Source: Sipunculus nudus
Lineage: Eukaryota > Annelida > Sipuncula > Golfingiida > Sipunculidae
Direction: 5' to 3'
Assembly: GCA_026874595.1 (NCBI GenBank)
Contig: CM049315.1
Location: forward strand, 37,218,164-37,282,163
Length of the DNA stretch: 64,000 nucleotides
A program made the position numbers and the translations under genes. Shown here in pieces: positions 49,880 through 64,000 of this stretch (position 1 is the stretch's first letter; every line of letters begins with the position of its first letter). The notes beneath the pieces are model-generated. The model did not search any database, was not told the DNA's origin, and was given only the letters and a program-made list of their open reading frames with translations.

Positions 49880-51600
49880 CTCTTGACCTGTTACCTTATC
49901 TGATACAGTTGGCAGTCTGCCAAAACTATAAATAGATCCAGGCTTACCTTTGACTTGTTGCAAAATCTGAAATAATTGCCAGTGTGCCAAGCTGTTTATA
50001 GATACAGACATAATCTCTTGATCTCTCTACACATACTGAAAGACTTTGGCTACAATGCCTTTTTTCAATCTGACATATCCATAAGATTTTTCTTTATGAA
50101 AATTTTCAAAATAATAAAAGTTGTAGTTCTTTCTTTTTTGGAGGTCCGATATAATTCTGCAAACAATCATTTATGTAAATTTGAACAAAGGCCTCCCAAG
50201 AATCATTTTGTGCAGTGTTAAAGAATATAAAACAGCAGTTTGGCAGAAGAAAACTATTGCAGTCCCCAGTTTAACCAGGCTTACAAATAACCACTTTACC
50301 AACTTCAACTTTCTGCGACTCTTCAAAATCAACAGACACAATCTATTCCTACCCTAGGATAATACTTGTTGAACATGTAACGATTCTGCTTGAGAGTTTC
50401 ATAATTAAATATCTTGAGAATGAAAGAGGCTAATATAATGAGGTTTTAAAGTAAAAAACAGGTCGATGTTGTAGTGACCAACTTTTGCACAAAGTTTGGT
50501 GATGCTAGCTCCTGTCATTTATAAGATTGTTTTGTCAGTATGCTTACTTGGAGAAATCACTAAGTTCCAATTCCGGTAACTCAGCCGGTAACTCAAATTC
50601 ATCAAATCCAGACCATTTAAACAAACTTGAGAGAGTAAATTAAGAAAGGTTTTAAAGGTTTTTCCCCTATTAAATATATTTTATTAGGTGACTGATATTT
50701 TGCACAAAATATGGTAATACTAGCTCCATCCTTTTGTACCTTCAGTCATAAGCTTATATGAAGTATGCACTGTCTGACTATATTTTAAGTCCACTGTCTT
50801 CAAATCAGCAGTCGTTTTCACAAACACAATCTTACTCCCTCAGTTAATATTTATAAGGTTTGTTTATCAAATGTTTAAAATAATAAAAAATGTAGTTTTT
50901 TTTCATTTTATAAAGGACAAATAATTCTGCCAACAATCATTTAATTCAATTTGAACAAAGGCCTCCTAAGAATCATTTTTTTGCAATGTTACACAAATTG
51001 AAACAATAGTTTTGCTAAAAAAAGACCAACTTAAGCTCTCTATGACTCTACCAAAATTCAAGGAACCCAGCTATGCTTATACAAATACCATTAAATTTGA
51101 CAGTTTCATCTTAAAACATTTCTAAGCTGAACCTGGCTAAACCACAACGTTTCTTCGAGGTAAGTGGCGCCACAAAAAATTCAGTATCAAAGATAAGTCA
51201 CGTAACCAACATGATCCTAGCTCCTATTGTTTCTGAGATTGTTATGTTAGTATGCTTACTTGCCAAATGACTGATTTCAAAATCCTTTAACTCGGCCAAA
51301 ATTCATCGAATCAAAAGCATTTGAACAAACTTTAGAGAGCTGGTCTCTGGAATTATTTCTGTGAAATATTGAATACATTGGTTTCACAGTTTCGCAGAAG
51401 AAGATTTGTAAAGCTTTCTTTAGCTTTTTCCCTATAAAATCTATGTAAATGCAGATAGCTAAAAAAAGGAAATCCTATAGATGTTTTTGGATAACTGATT
51501 TTTGCATAATGTTTGGTGATGCTAGCACCTGCCGTTTTCGACATATTATGGGTTTACCTACAGACGACGGACGACGCAAAACCAATATATATGCCTGTAG
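49880..51600 (+). repeat. Diverged interspersed repeat, copy cluster 1
   Basis: Long stretches (ACAAAGGCCTCC(C/T)AAGAATCA, GGTGATGCTAGC.CCTG) recur here and at 53340-54720. The 3' end reads GACGACGGACGACG. A non-autonomous repeat family with no coding capacity seen. Confidence 0.7.
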
Positions 51601-52390
51601 ATAATGTGAAAGTGATCTATCCTAAAGTTTTTGACTTATAATGCTCACAGTACTGCCAAGTGGCAATAATAGGGTTATTATAAGTCAAGAAAATGATAAA
51701 AGGTAGCGCCACCAGTCTCCTGTACACGACAAGTCTATTTCAGATATTCGGTCAACTTGTATTTTGGACAAATCCATGCCATCTTTCTTGACATATGTAA
51801 GATATTGTCAGATTTTCACAAAAATATTTACCTATTCAAGTTAAAAAACAATCTCCTAGAAAAGTCATGTCCCCATTTCAAATGGGCTTCGTCCTCTTGA
51901 CCATATCCATGTACATGTCAAGTTTGATAAGGATCCGTGAAATATTTTTCTAGTTATCTTGCAGACAAGATTTATGTGCGGCGGCGGCGGCGGGACAGTG
52001 CTGAAACCATGGTATACCTGACTCTGTCTGGGGATACAGTAAATCGAATGAATAGCTTGCTTATATATATATATACATTATCATTGGTGGTGACTGTCGG
52101 ACTGAGACTAGCGTTTGTGGAGAACGCTTCAAACATTAACCATAGATGGCGCTCTCATCACTCTCACGATATTCCTGTAGTGAAAATGAAGTTAACCGTA
52201 CCTAAAAATATTCTCCAGGCTTTCAATCTCGCTGAAACATCAATTTAACTCACCGCACTGGAACCTGCAAACCTGAATTAAAAACTATCGATATACGTCA
52301 CTCTAAGTGTACGGCCTCAAACAGGAATAAAATCAAAAAACCTCGGCATGCATTAAATGCTGGAATCCTGTAATTTTATCTTTTCTAATG

Positions 52391-52457
<67 letters not shown>

Positions 52458-53339
52458 AAGATCTAAAGCTAATCCAGTTTAAAACTGGCTTAGACCAGGC
52501 ATCCCGTTTCTTTTTTTTTTTTATATCATTTCCATGTATCACGATTGGGACAAAGACACGCGCAGATCACTACTTGGATATGTACTAGGCCAGTTCTAAA
52601 CAGGTTTCGGGCAGATTTCAATCCAGACAATATTTTCCTATAATATAGACTAATAGTAATAATTAACCAGACCTACATGGCTAATGTAAACATGTGCTTT
52701 GGGATATTTATCGGGTAAAATGCTTCCATGATAACATAGGGGACTCTTAAATTCTATGCATGCCACACATACCAGAGGCCAAAGTGAGGTTTGTAGGGGA
52801 TAACAAAGACACGTGTTCACTTTTTATAGGAGAAACACGTGCTGATACGGTTTATCTCAGCATGGAAGGTCGTGTCACAGCCTTTTCTGTTCCTTTATGC
52901 TACTAATTTACTAACTGGACATCAGATTTTAAGTTTTCATTAGTTTTTATAAGTGATTCAGGAAGAAAGAAACACTGGAAAGTATTAATTAGGTTATACA
53001 TCTGGACGAGGGACTCATTGTGATTATGTGTTCATATGTTCCTGGTTTGGTCGGCTGTTTGTTAATAGTTCATAGAAATAAGTAAATGAACAACCATTTT
53101 AGAACAATGATCTTTAAAGATCTGTATCAATTAATAAAGGGACATATATCATTTAAAATATCATTTTAACATAGCCCCATGCCCTAAATTGGTTTGGCCT
53201 TACCTTTATCATGTACGTGTCAAGATATTTTAATATAATGTTCTGTTTTACAAAATCTGTGTCAATACACATGCAATTAATTATACTTTAATAAAATAAA
53301 TAAATAACACTAACTTGTTTTTTTTTAAGAAGACTCCCA
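51601..53339. other. AT-rich DNA between repeat clusters
   Basis: Contains a short GCGGCGGCGG run near 51978, the (TA)n tract at 52391-52454 and a further AGGTAGCGCCACCAGT fragment near 51704. No gene is supported. Confidence 0.5.
52391..52454. repeat. (TA)n microsatellite
   Basis: About 64 bp of TA repeats. Confidence 0.95.
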
Positions 53340-54720
53340 ATGTATTAATATTGTTGCCAAATCTGAAACAGCTGGCAGTCTGCAGAGTTATTTATAGATG
53401 CAGACACAATCTTGGCCTGTTGGTAAATCTATTTACATATACTGAAAGACTTTTGCTACAATGCTTTTTGTTCAAGATGACATATTCATAAGATTTGGAA
53501 AAGGATAATAAAAGATGTAGTCCTTTCATTGTTTAAGGTCACATAATTCTGCCACAAATCAGTTTATTCAACTTGAACAAAGGCCTTCTAAGAATCAGTT
53601 TTGTGCAATGTTACAGAAGTCGAAACAACTGCTTTGCCGAAGAATATTGCAACCTTCATTTTGAAATAGGCTTACTAATGACCACAATGCCAACTTCAGC
53701 TTCTATGACTCGACCAAAAATCAATGAACCAAAGATTTTCTCATACAACTGAAAGAATCCTACCCTAGGATAATTCTTGTAAAAAAAAATTAACGATTCA
53801 GCTTGACGATTTCATCATAAAATATTTTTGAGCTGAAAGAGGCTGAATTTCTGAGGTTGTTGCCATCGAAAAACAGATCAATGAAGGTGGCGCCGCAAAA
53901 ACTGTGTTTCAAATACGAGTCATGCGACCATCATTTGCAGAACACTTGGTGATGCTAGCTCCTGTCGTCTCTTAGATTGTTATGTCAGTATGCCTACTAG
54001 GCCTAATGACTATGTTCAAATTCCTGAAACTCAGCCCAAATTCATCAAGCGCTAACCATTTTAACAAACTTAAGAGAGCTTATCTCTGGGATTATTTCTG
54101 TGATATTTTAAACAATTTGGCTGAATGATTTCAGAGAGATCTTTAAAGATTTTTTTTTAGCTTTTCCCCGTAAAATGTAAGTTAATGCAAAATGGAGCGA
54201 GAAAAAGCTTAATATCACCACATTTGATATGCGACAGATTTTTGCATAAAATTTTGGAATGGGTTAATGTACAGTCGATCGATGACCCCCATGCAAACAA
54301 GGGCGATGCAGGTGGCGCCACCAATGCCTCAATTTCAAATAAATATCAGTTATGTGACCAACATTTGCATAAATTTGGTGATGATATTGTAATTTAAGTA
54401 TTGAACGGCCATGTTCAGCTACATGTTACTCGGCCAACATTAACCAACCTGGAACGATTCGAACACATTTATGAGAGATTGTTTCAGAAATTATTTCTGT
54501 GAAATATTGAACAATTTGCCTGAAAAGGTTAGCAGAAGAAAATATTTAAGTTTAATTTAATTTTTTCTCTATTAAATCTAAGTAAAAGCAAACAGGAAAA
54601 AAAATTACTAAAATCCGAAAGTTTTCTAAATAAAGATTTTTTGCATAAAAAATTGTGATGCTAGCTCCTGCTGTTTAAGATAAGATGTGTTAACGTAAAG
54701 ACGACGGACGATGGCCGAAG
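53340..54720 (+). repeat. Diverged interspersed repeat, copy cluster 2
   Basis: Direct-orientation relative of the cluster at 49880-51600, sharing ACTGAAAGACTTT.GCTACAATGC, GAACAAAGGCCT and GATGCTAGCTCCTG, and ending AGACGACGGACGATGG. Confidence 0.7.
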
Positions 54721-54849
54721 GAAAACGCCACACCATTACGTAGGCTCATAGGTTCATTTTAAAGGAACATCACGTAGAATCTTGCATTTGGCATGGAATG
54801 TACACCGCAATGAACAGTGCGCAGAGACATTCCATTTTTCTGCGGTTTG

Positions 54850-54960
54850 TTGGCCATGTTGCACTGGTGTAATGGTTATGGTCAAATTCGATCTCGTGTT
54901 TTATCCATGTAGCCTTTCTATTGACGCAGGGTTCAAACATCTACCGATTTTTGTGAATGC
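54850..54960 (+). mobile_element. Degenerate tRNA-like SINE head
   Basis: GCACTGGTGTAATGGTTATG resembles the A box of the SINE at 41868-42169, and GGGTTCAAAC about 75 bp downstream resembles a B box. No target-site duplication seen; the spacing is too long for a tRNA. Confidence 0.4.
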
Positions 54961-57900
54961 GTTTGGCACGCACTGTGGAAACACTAAGACAGAACAACGC
55001 CTAAGAAAAATCACGCTCACGGAAATCATGGGAAAATTCAATGTATGGAATAAGTTTATTGCCTTCTTGTAAAATAATAATTGCAGCAAGCTCTGAGCCA
55101 AATATATGAGACAATATCGGTCTATCATATTTTGCAATATTCGGATCAAGGTTATGCATTTTGAACATCGGTATCAAGCAGCTTAATATAAACTTAAAAC
55201 GTTAGAATACGTAAGATATAAAATCGACAGGTTTATCAGGATCAATACACACACATGTGATAGCCACAGACTTTACAAAATGTACAAAATATTGACAATA
55301 TATTGATTTGTACTTCAACCTTAAAAGCACTAAATAACTACTTATATTTTTCTGCTAACTGAATTATATATCATCGTCTCGATGAAAATTGATTTTATAC
55401 TTTACTTTTTCTGAATGCTACAGATAATATTTTCAATCCACCTTCACATTTTATCTTTTTTTCTATCGTCTTTCCTACATTAAAATTCCCATCATACCTG
55501 TTCATGGATAACAAATTATTTTTGAGTTTTAACTGAAAATTCGCAATGCGCAAAATTTTAAATGGCTTATGAAGTTGAAAGTTAAATTTTAGTTTTGCTT
55601 TTTTCATCTTCTTCTGTGTCACATGGTGTGTAATCATTGAATAAACTGCAATATATACACCGACATGCACTGTTTTATTTTTCTGATAATATTTTCGTTA
55701 AACCAAAAATATCTGAAGTCTAAATCCTTAATTTCACAGATTATGACATTTTCCCTGTTTCTAAATCAATATACAATGCCAAAAAATCCATTTCGACTCA
55801 ATTATTTTTTCCATCTATCTACCATTAAATTCAATACTAATTACATTCGATTATTGAACTGTATCATCAATAACAGAGTTTACCCTGTTAGAACACTTCA
55901 ATACTGCACATTGCTCTTTTTTGTTTCATACATTTTTGAGTTCAAAAGATGCTTCGGTATGAAATTAATGTCTATAGACCTATGTCAAGTTGGATTTAAT
56001 TAACAAGGAAACTATCCGTTTTTCTGGTAATATTCTGGAATATAGTTACCCCTTACATTCAAGGTAGAAGTAGCTGCTATATAGAAGTAGTAGGTGAACA
56101 GAAAATAAGTGACCATTGCCCATGACGCATATATTGAGGAGCACAACTTATAAAGAGCTTCTCCCAAACGGAACACTGCACAAAGGAAAGGAAGCGTAAC
56201 AATAACAAGGTAAGATTAAAAGATATATAAAGTTGAAAATATATGTTCATGAATTAATGTGATTCTAGCTGAGACAGTTATGAACTTATGACGAATTTTA
56301 ATGATACAAAATTGCATATTTAAAAAAAAAATCACTGACTTATGAATAAGCGTTTTTCAAGGACTTTAAAAGGAAAACGTCTAAACATCTGTTAAGATCT
56401 TAAAAATTAAACGATGTTATTACTCATATAGGCTGCCTACCTGGTATTGCTATATATGATTTCCTTTCTATTTGATATTCTAACCCTATAAAATACTGTC
56501 ACACATCCACATTAACGAATACCTATTTTATTTATATCAACATGGCTCCAACAAAACATAAGGTAGTCTGGAGTACAGCTGTTTTTTTGTTTAAATATTG
56601 TATCAAAGTTCAAAACTCAGCTGAACTGCATTGATCTAGAACTATACGTGTGTCTTGCTTTGTTTAGAATTATTCTGATACCATACGGACACATGATTGT
56701 GTATATTATTATTTATAATTTGCACAAATTTTGTACAGTTTTCGTTGGTGCACTACTCTAGAACATATTATTGTCAATAAGCACCGCTAATAATTAATAA
56801 TCTCAATAGTGTACCTACAAGTGTCCCTTTCCCTTTTCTTCTTAAGATCCTAAAATAATGGCTCCATGCATGATATGACCTGACCACGTTTTTCATGGAG
56901 TGACTTGTGGGAGTGCTACTATGCCCGGTCTCCTCTCTGAAACCTTTAGACAGAAGAATAGTAAATTGTCTCGCTGAAAAACTTTAACCGGCCGTAAATT
57001 GTCAACAAGAACAGTCAATTCTTAACTCAAGGGAGTCAAGAGAGATGATATTTCTCACAACCTTATGTGGGTGTATATTATTTTCCAGAATCAGGCTGCA
57101 CATATTAACAGTTATTTTAACTTTTTTCATTTATATGTCTAGCTTGACGTAAATTGTTAACATATTTGAATAACTAATAACCCGGGATACTAAACATTAT
57201 GTGTCCCAAAACAAGTATTGACAGTTTTTTGCGGAGTGTTTGTTTCTGTAGTGTTGAGATTGGTAAAAACATCGAAAATCTGGTATCTCATATCAAGAGT
57301 TAACATTTAATAGACCAGTTTTAAACTATCACTCCATGATTAGCAGGACTGTAATATATTTACGACCTGAGCAATCTTAAAATTAACCTATGAGTCTGTG
57401 TTTGAAAAGTTTTTCTTCTTTATCACAAGGTGGAACCTGGTCTGCAGCTACAATGCCCTTATACCTCAATTTTTCTTGTTCTAGCCAGTCCTACATGTAA
57501 AATTTAACAGACACAGCTTTCCCGCGGATTCTGAACAAAATAATTTTGCATGAAGTAACTCAAATATAAAAACAATTCCCTCATTTACTATTAATTGTTG
57601 AGGGGACACAAATGTATTGTTGAACAATATATTTTCTGGCCTGCCGTGTCGCTGTCAGCAGCAATGTATGAATGACAAGCCTAAAGTAGAATACAATAAG
57701 GCCTTCAGAATTTTAATTGTTTTTCCAAAATCGTGCAGGGCATTTTGACAAGGGTAATATAACTGCACTATTATCTTGATAATTAGCACTACTTGGACCG
57801 TCGCACATATGGATATTAATAAATTGGATCTTACTGATTAAAGTCAACTTGTGCATCCATGAAGATTTAAAAAGAGCAAGATCATACAAATCCATAATTA

Positions 57901-60900
57901 TGAAATTTCGTATACCAAACATGTATCGTATAAGTACCTTGTCATTCTTATTTTTGGTATTGATGATGTGCAATCATACAAGCAGATTATATGAAAAGTT
58001 ATACCAAGCCCCAAGACATGTTATGGAACTAATTAAACTTATAATAAAAAGGCATGAGACGAGACAAAAAGTTTGACCCCGAAATCATTTAGACAGAATT
58101 TAAGCTTTCCAGTATCAATAAGTTTAATTTATTGGCCCTAAACCGCAACAAATAATGTTATAGACCCTTAGCTTTGATTGATGATTAATGTGGCGATCAC
58201 AAAATTGCAAAAAGGTAGGTAAGCGAACCTGGTCGATGCTTGATGAGACCAGTTACTGATACAATAAATAAAGGGTGGGTGAACTTATTTTCACCTAACT
58301 CTCCATTCTTAACCCTTCTTTATTTAAACGGAAAGAATATAATTATATAAACCTAATAAAAGTTGACCCTGAGCTTTTTTAATAACGGATTCGATAATGT
58401 TTGGGAACAATAACATTAACTTCTAGGGACAATTATACCTTGATTTCACCAAAAAATGCAACTAATATTTACAGGAAAAGTTATTTAATAAAATATCGAA
58501 TAAAGATTTCATTAGTTTTACTTTAACTTAATGAGATGGTACTTTTGTTTGTTTTCTAAAGTGTCGTAACATATACGGTCATCGAAAAAAAATATTTGTA
58601 TCAGAATATAAACGGAAACACTGGAGTTTAACGAAACACAGCATTCAAATTCAACTGATAGCCGGTTATCTATGAGTAAGAAGAAAGTTTTCTCCACCAT
58701 ATTTTCTGATTAGATTCTTTAAACTTTGATTCTAATTCTTATATTTTAGGGATGCTATGATGGCTATAGGAAACGTGTTCAACGGAATTGTAACATCTAA
58801 AACATTGTAATTGGTTAATACTGCTTCTTATTTCTCCTTTTATGTAATTTAAACTGTAGCTGCCACTTATTTCACTCTGGTGGCTACACTGTAAACAGCA
58901 ATCTAAAGCCTTAACGCTTACAATTCTCGTAAATTTAAAGCAGCTTATATTGACACGCGTTGCCTAACACACCTGACAATCCTTTGTTCATTTATTTATA
59001 ATCTGACATGTGTGGTTGCATGGGGGATCGAAACATACCTTTAGTCAAGTGAATATGTATTATATATTAACCATTGTTATTTGTGTATATGTCTCCGTTA
59101 TCATCGGCATTGTATAAAGCTCCAAACTTTGCTTATAATTTATGCAGTCATCACAGCAAATACATATTGGTATATAAATGTATATAACAAGCGCTTTATT
59201 TTTATCTGATAACAAGCGTTTTTTTTTTAAACAATAACATTTTTTTAATATTTCAAAGCTAAGTATATACAATAATTAATCCTCTATGGTGGCTTAGTTA
59301 AACTTACAGGAAGTCATGAAACCTATTCCAAATAAAACTCGGTAAAGGTACTCAAAGTGAGTGAAATGCTATTTTCAAAAATTTACGACAGTTGGTTTCC
59401 TAAACCAAGAATAATTTGGGGGTTATTGTCAGATACAAACGTTATTATATACATCTACAACTGTTGGTTACAAAAATGTCCTTTGTGGTTACATGAACTT
59501 GATTGTAAGAGTATCATTGACCTTAGCTGTTAATCGGACGATTGAGTCTCTACATCCCGTGTCTCAAGAGTGTGGAAAACGAATTCCGAAATACGATCTT
59601 CACCTGACACAGGGTGTCGAAATGTCCTACCTACCTGCTGCTCTGAATGTTCGTGCTTGCTCTGTGTAAAACCTGCATGAGTGATAATTCTTGAACTGAA
59701 TTTTGTCTTCTGCCGGATTTACTAAGGCACGAGCGGCTTGAATAGGACAAATAACTCCAATTGGGAAAATATATTCAGAGTATGAGTGTTCCTGTAGAAA
59801 TTTTCAGATTGGTCAAACCTTTTAACCGATTTGTAGGGAAACTGGATTTCATTTTTAGTATAAGCTGAACATTGAAAAGAAGTCTAAGTTTCTTCATGAA
59901 AACAAGATATTCCTCCTTTTATTATACCTGTTTCAATCAAAGCTGATATTTTTACGGTTTGTCCTCGTAAGTACCTATGCCTTATCCAAAGGACAATGAT
60001 AGAATAATATATAAAAACAAGTTTCTTACGGCTACTGGACTAGAGTAATTAATGAATGTATTTTGGCTGCCTATGCTCTCTCCAAATAACCCAAGATAGA
60101 ATCATACATAAACAACGTTTGATAAAGCCACTGGGCTATATAGTTATTTAAGAATGTAGAATCTTCCTCTGTTTCTGTAATAAGATAACCTCCATACACA
60201 TGAAACTTCTTTCTATCCATAGCTTTCCTGGAGAGTAACTAAAACTTCTCAAAATTCGCTAAATACACTCAAAGTTCGCAATGCGCTTTATTAAGGCTAG
60301 TCCTACATATACACATAAAGCTCTCAGAATCACATTAATTCTTCAACCATTAGTAAACAATGAACTTCCAAAGTCACAAACGAACATTCAGTCCTCGTGA
60401 AATTTTGGTTCCAATTCTTATATTCTACACTCAGCATACTTCATTCCTACCTAAAGCTTTGTCGAAGAAACTGAGCAAATCAATTAAAATGTCTTTTATT
60501 CTTTATCCCGAATTAAAGAGATATCTTTGACAAATATACTTTTAAACAGTACAAGCAAAAAATGCACTTGTTTTGTAAACCCGTTGGTTGCCTAAATGGC
60601 AGAATACATTTTTTGTTTATTTATTTGATAAGTGTCTCTCTATTATTCTTCTTATACGTCGCAATCACATTTTTACATTATATTTTCAGAACAATTCTCC
60701 GTTTGGATAGGACAGCAGGGTGTAAGAGACAGTTACATTCATTCAAAACAGCAGGGGTGGATGGCATAAATAGCAAATATTTATTAGGTTGTATAACCGG
60801 ATGCCAACCTGGAGCTATAACATATACCAAAAGCCACGGATAATGGATGCATATAAACACAAGGAATACTTTCCTCCATCTTTAAGTAAATTGCATGAAA

Positions 60901-63900
60901 GAAATTATTATATGCCAGAGTACTGGTGGTTTGGAAGTAAGAGATGTAGCTAAATGTTTAGGTGCTCTTACCGGCAATGTTTCAGTATACTGTGGTTGGC
61001 TTTTTGTACGCAAGGCTTTCAAACGAACGATATTCGCGAAGGGGGCATTATCGCGAAAATAAAACCTTCGTGAATAAGACACCTCATCTGAACAAGTCAG
61101 TAATTTATTCTATGGCCTCAATATCATCTCATGTATACACTGCCGGTAACGGCCATGTCAGCATACATTTTATGGTACCACTTATTCAAATATTGATCAT
61201 TTAAATGATATAAGTAATGATATGGTATCTACCACTATTGCATGAAGGTGTTCCCTTTACGGTGGCCCTCGTGCAATTGTTCAGAATTTAATGATACTTG
61301 TTTGTGAGGGCTATATGTGCGTCAGACCTATAATTATAGACATAGTTAATGACGCATATGATAATTTGGCCAAAGCACCACTTCTTGTTAAAAGAGCAAA
61401 CTTAAACCATGAAGGTTGGGTAAATATCATAGTAATACAAAGGAAAATTAATGAAAAATTTGTCATACACCACGTTGTCACTTAATTCATCGGCGGTTTT
61501 ACTGATGTGACTTACTTGCATTTTGCCTTCCTCTAACCACTTTTTATTATATTTAAATATATTATCAATACAATGCATTATTGCACCTCTTTCGTACCAA
61601 AGACTGTGTAAATTTAAAATAATAATAAAACTATATTAGCTTACAGTTAATCACATATGTTCCTTATAATATTCATGTCACTAAATAAATGATGATATAT
61701 AAAAAAAAACTCATGGGTATAATTTAAGGTTATGAAGAGAAATAAAATGGACACCAACGACGAGATACGTTAGATTCATTAAATTATAAAAAAAAAATAA
61801 TCAAACTCTTGTTCAAACTGACGTCAGTAGTCTCCTATCGTGCTTTCTTACCACTGATCGATCTGTCACTATAATCTACATAAGTCTTTTTTCTGTGTAC
61901 ACGTTTTGAAAACATGCTTTCTTCAGTCTCTTTTTTTTTGTTCTGTTTGTAATATGTTTATCTTTGCTGTGAATGTGCCGATTTTAATTTAGCATTGTAT
62001 TTAAACTGTGTTTTGAATAGCGGTACAGAACAAACACACAGAATACGTCACGCTATAAATTGTAAAAGACTACTACCTGGCCTTTCTGATCTGCTTTACA
62101 TTAACCTAAGATCACTTAATTGGAACCAAAGGCATTTATCCATTCGTTAAGTTAAGAAAATAAATGTTATTATGTTAATAAAATTTTTCTTTGCACGAAC
62201 CTCAGCCTTTGAAAAAAGCTTTGGGTGTTTCAGGCAGCTGCTACTGATTCATGAATGCCTGATACATGTATTTCAAAGCAAACGCGAACTATGGCATGAG
62301 ACTAACATCGCAAGGAGGTGCTAAAAGCTAGTGACATTACTCCGGGGTTTTTAGTGTCCTATGACAGTGCTCTTCTGATGAATATTTTAGTATTGTTTCA
62401 ATTGTTGCAACAATATACACACAGAGAAGATAGAATACATGTTTTTACAACTGCCACATGTGTTCTGGCAAGTGAAATGTTCTTGCTGGAAGCCTCATTA
62501 GTCACATCGAATATCGAATAACTTCTTTAAAGTTTTTATTGTAGTTTGACGGAGCTTACCGAGGTTATATAGAGATGGTTTAATTCCTTTAGGCTTTAGT
62601 ATATATTGAAAAGAATGATTGGCGTTGGTGTAATTTGTATCGTGCGTTTGGGATGATATGTAGCTCCAGATCGGCTATGAGCATTAATTAAAAGGGCCTA
62701 TTCTTATATTGAACGACTATTAGTTAAATATTATCATTTGTACCTGCGCTAAAATAGGTCAGAAAACGGCGACGACCGTAATCAACAATGACATCTAGTA
62801 GCAATAAGACGAAAGAGATTTTCAAATGGCGTTACAACTAATGAACCATAACATTCCTTACTTCTGCTACCAACGACTCCAATTTTTTTTTTTTCAAATT
62901 TGTTTTACTACGGTTTATTTATGTGTACTTAGAATGACAGAAAACAATTAAATAATAGGGCAGTAGAATAGCTAGCTTAAAGCGACTTTCATTCAGACCT
63001 TCCCAGGATCTTTAAATGACAGATTTACGGCGGGAGAGGAAGAAGAACATTTTCCTGGTATATCGTTTAATGAAATTATAAGTCTCATAATTTTACATTG
63101 CATTTCCCCCAATCAAAGTAAACCAAGTCTGACAACCACCTTTATAACACGATTATCCTACTCCTAACGTCTGTCGGGTTCTTCTGACAGAATATACTAC
63201 GATTTGTCATGCATGCTATACCCCCTTTCCCAATCGCACCGCAAGCATTATTTTTCCACAGAATGTTATTGTGAGTAGGGATTTTGTTTTCCCTTTATTT
63301 TCTTTATAAAATAAGAGCTGGGAAATCGAATCAATGACTTGCAGGGTATGCGTACTGGATGTCAAAGATCAACAGTAGTCGATGCAACTTAATACGTTAT
63401 GCATTTGTTACGGATGAAGGCAAATCAGGCCAGAATTTTATTGTACTGTTAACGTATACAATTTTATCACGATGACATCAATACAATAAAATGCTATGGA
63501 ACAAAATTAATTAGATTCCTTCAGATAGACTGACAGATCAGTAACAGAATAATTTACGGCAAACGGAATTGCAAGCACTTGTAGAACAGAAACGGACAAA
63601 GAAATTACACGAGTCGAAAAAAAAGAAATAGAAAAGGTGGATACTACGGTGCCTGGTGCTTTTCCTTCGGAAGAGGTATACGAAAACAAGGGCGAGAAAG
63701 AAGAAAACATAAAAGAAGAAGAATATGAGTAAAAAAATCCGCTGTTGGTGAAAAGTGAATGCTCAGCATGCATGATATAAAGAAAAGATTGCTGATGAAC
63801 AACTTCCTCCACAGCCTACGGTTACGGCGTTACACACATACGAATAAAAAATCAGAGCAGTGCTGGGCGCTTTTCAAAAATATCCGGACAACCAAAAACT

Positions 63901-64000
63901 AGAGACCGCACTTATACGACCGATGAAAAAACAAGATATGAATCAAACCTACAGAGGAGGGAAAGACAAAACTGCAGCCAACAAACCCCGCTGCTGCCGC
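54961..64000. other. AT-rich host DNA, no gene recognised
   Basis: About 9 kb with only short, unsupported frames. A Lys/Glu-rich open stretch on the plus strand at about 63548-63732 ends in TAA and could be a 3' exon, but no splice site or homology supports it. GC content rises slightly in the last 150 bp. Confidence 0.5.

Noticed and set aside
63507-63812. 101-codon minus-strand frame
   Set aside because: The Ser/Phe-rich composition is the complement of a Lys/Glu-rich plus-strand stretch; no splice sites, signal or family support either strand.

Overview
The window joins two different kinds of DNA. Positions 1 to about 34.4 kb are compact, relatively GC-rich and intronless, with closely packed genes on both strands, TATA boxes just upstream of start codons and tail-to-tail polyadenylation signals. 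This is the layout of a large eukaryotic dsDNA virus, or of a virus-derived segment. From about 35 kb to the end the DNA is AT-rich, full of (TA)n tracts, SINEs and diverged repeats, and carries one intron-containing animal gene. The SINE family and repeat style suggest a mollusc. A malacoherpesvirus-like agent is the first hypothesis for the left part, but no hallmark gene (polymerase, terminase, capsid, integrase) is recognisable here, so that identity is inference. The join could be a genuine integration, a host island of captured genes, or an assembly join.

Left part, 1-24.5 kb. There are two large unrecognised proteins of probable structural type (872 and 1083 aa), a partial gene at the left edge, a protein with a PD-(D/E)XK-type nuclease signature, a small secreted protein with an inhibitor-cystine-knot cysteine pattern, and a 1165-aa secreted protein made of two C-type-lectin-like domains and about 16-17 MEGF/SREC-type EGF repeats. 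Three consecutive ankyrin proteins have an IkB/Cactus-like repeat order but no visible N-terminal degron. The rest are a possibly myristoylated small protein, two zinc-binding proteins, a coiled-coil protein, two proteins with CARD-like helical regions and one further unknown. Several of these would act on NF-kB or death-fold signalling or at the cell surface, so the segment reads as an immune-modulation island.

Middle, 23.3-30.2 kb. This is a repeat complex: 129-bp units in inverted orientation on both sides of one gene, three tandem 279-bp units, then a roughly 3.4-kb GC-rich foldback structure centred near 27,880. The foldback holds about 20 units of about 105 bp, each with the palindrome GGGATCGATCCC between inverted 15-mers. 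Its right arm contains a tRNA-Asn(GTT) gene between direct repeats. From 31-34 kb lie a small gene and a tandem pair of secreted Ig-like/fibronectin-III proteins.

Right part, 35-64 kb. A DEG/ENaC-family channel gene was assembled by hand on the minus strand from ten coding exons (47,351 to 37,090). All splice phases agree and the exons sum to 708 codons. One in-frame TAA in exon 8 and a damaged donor at exon 5 suggest a pseudogene or an unusual allele. The remaining 16 kb holds repeats, SINE fragments and microsatellites, with no further gene that I can support.
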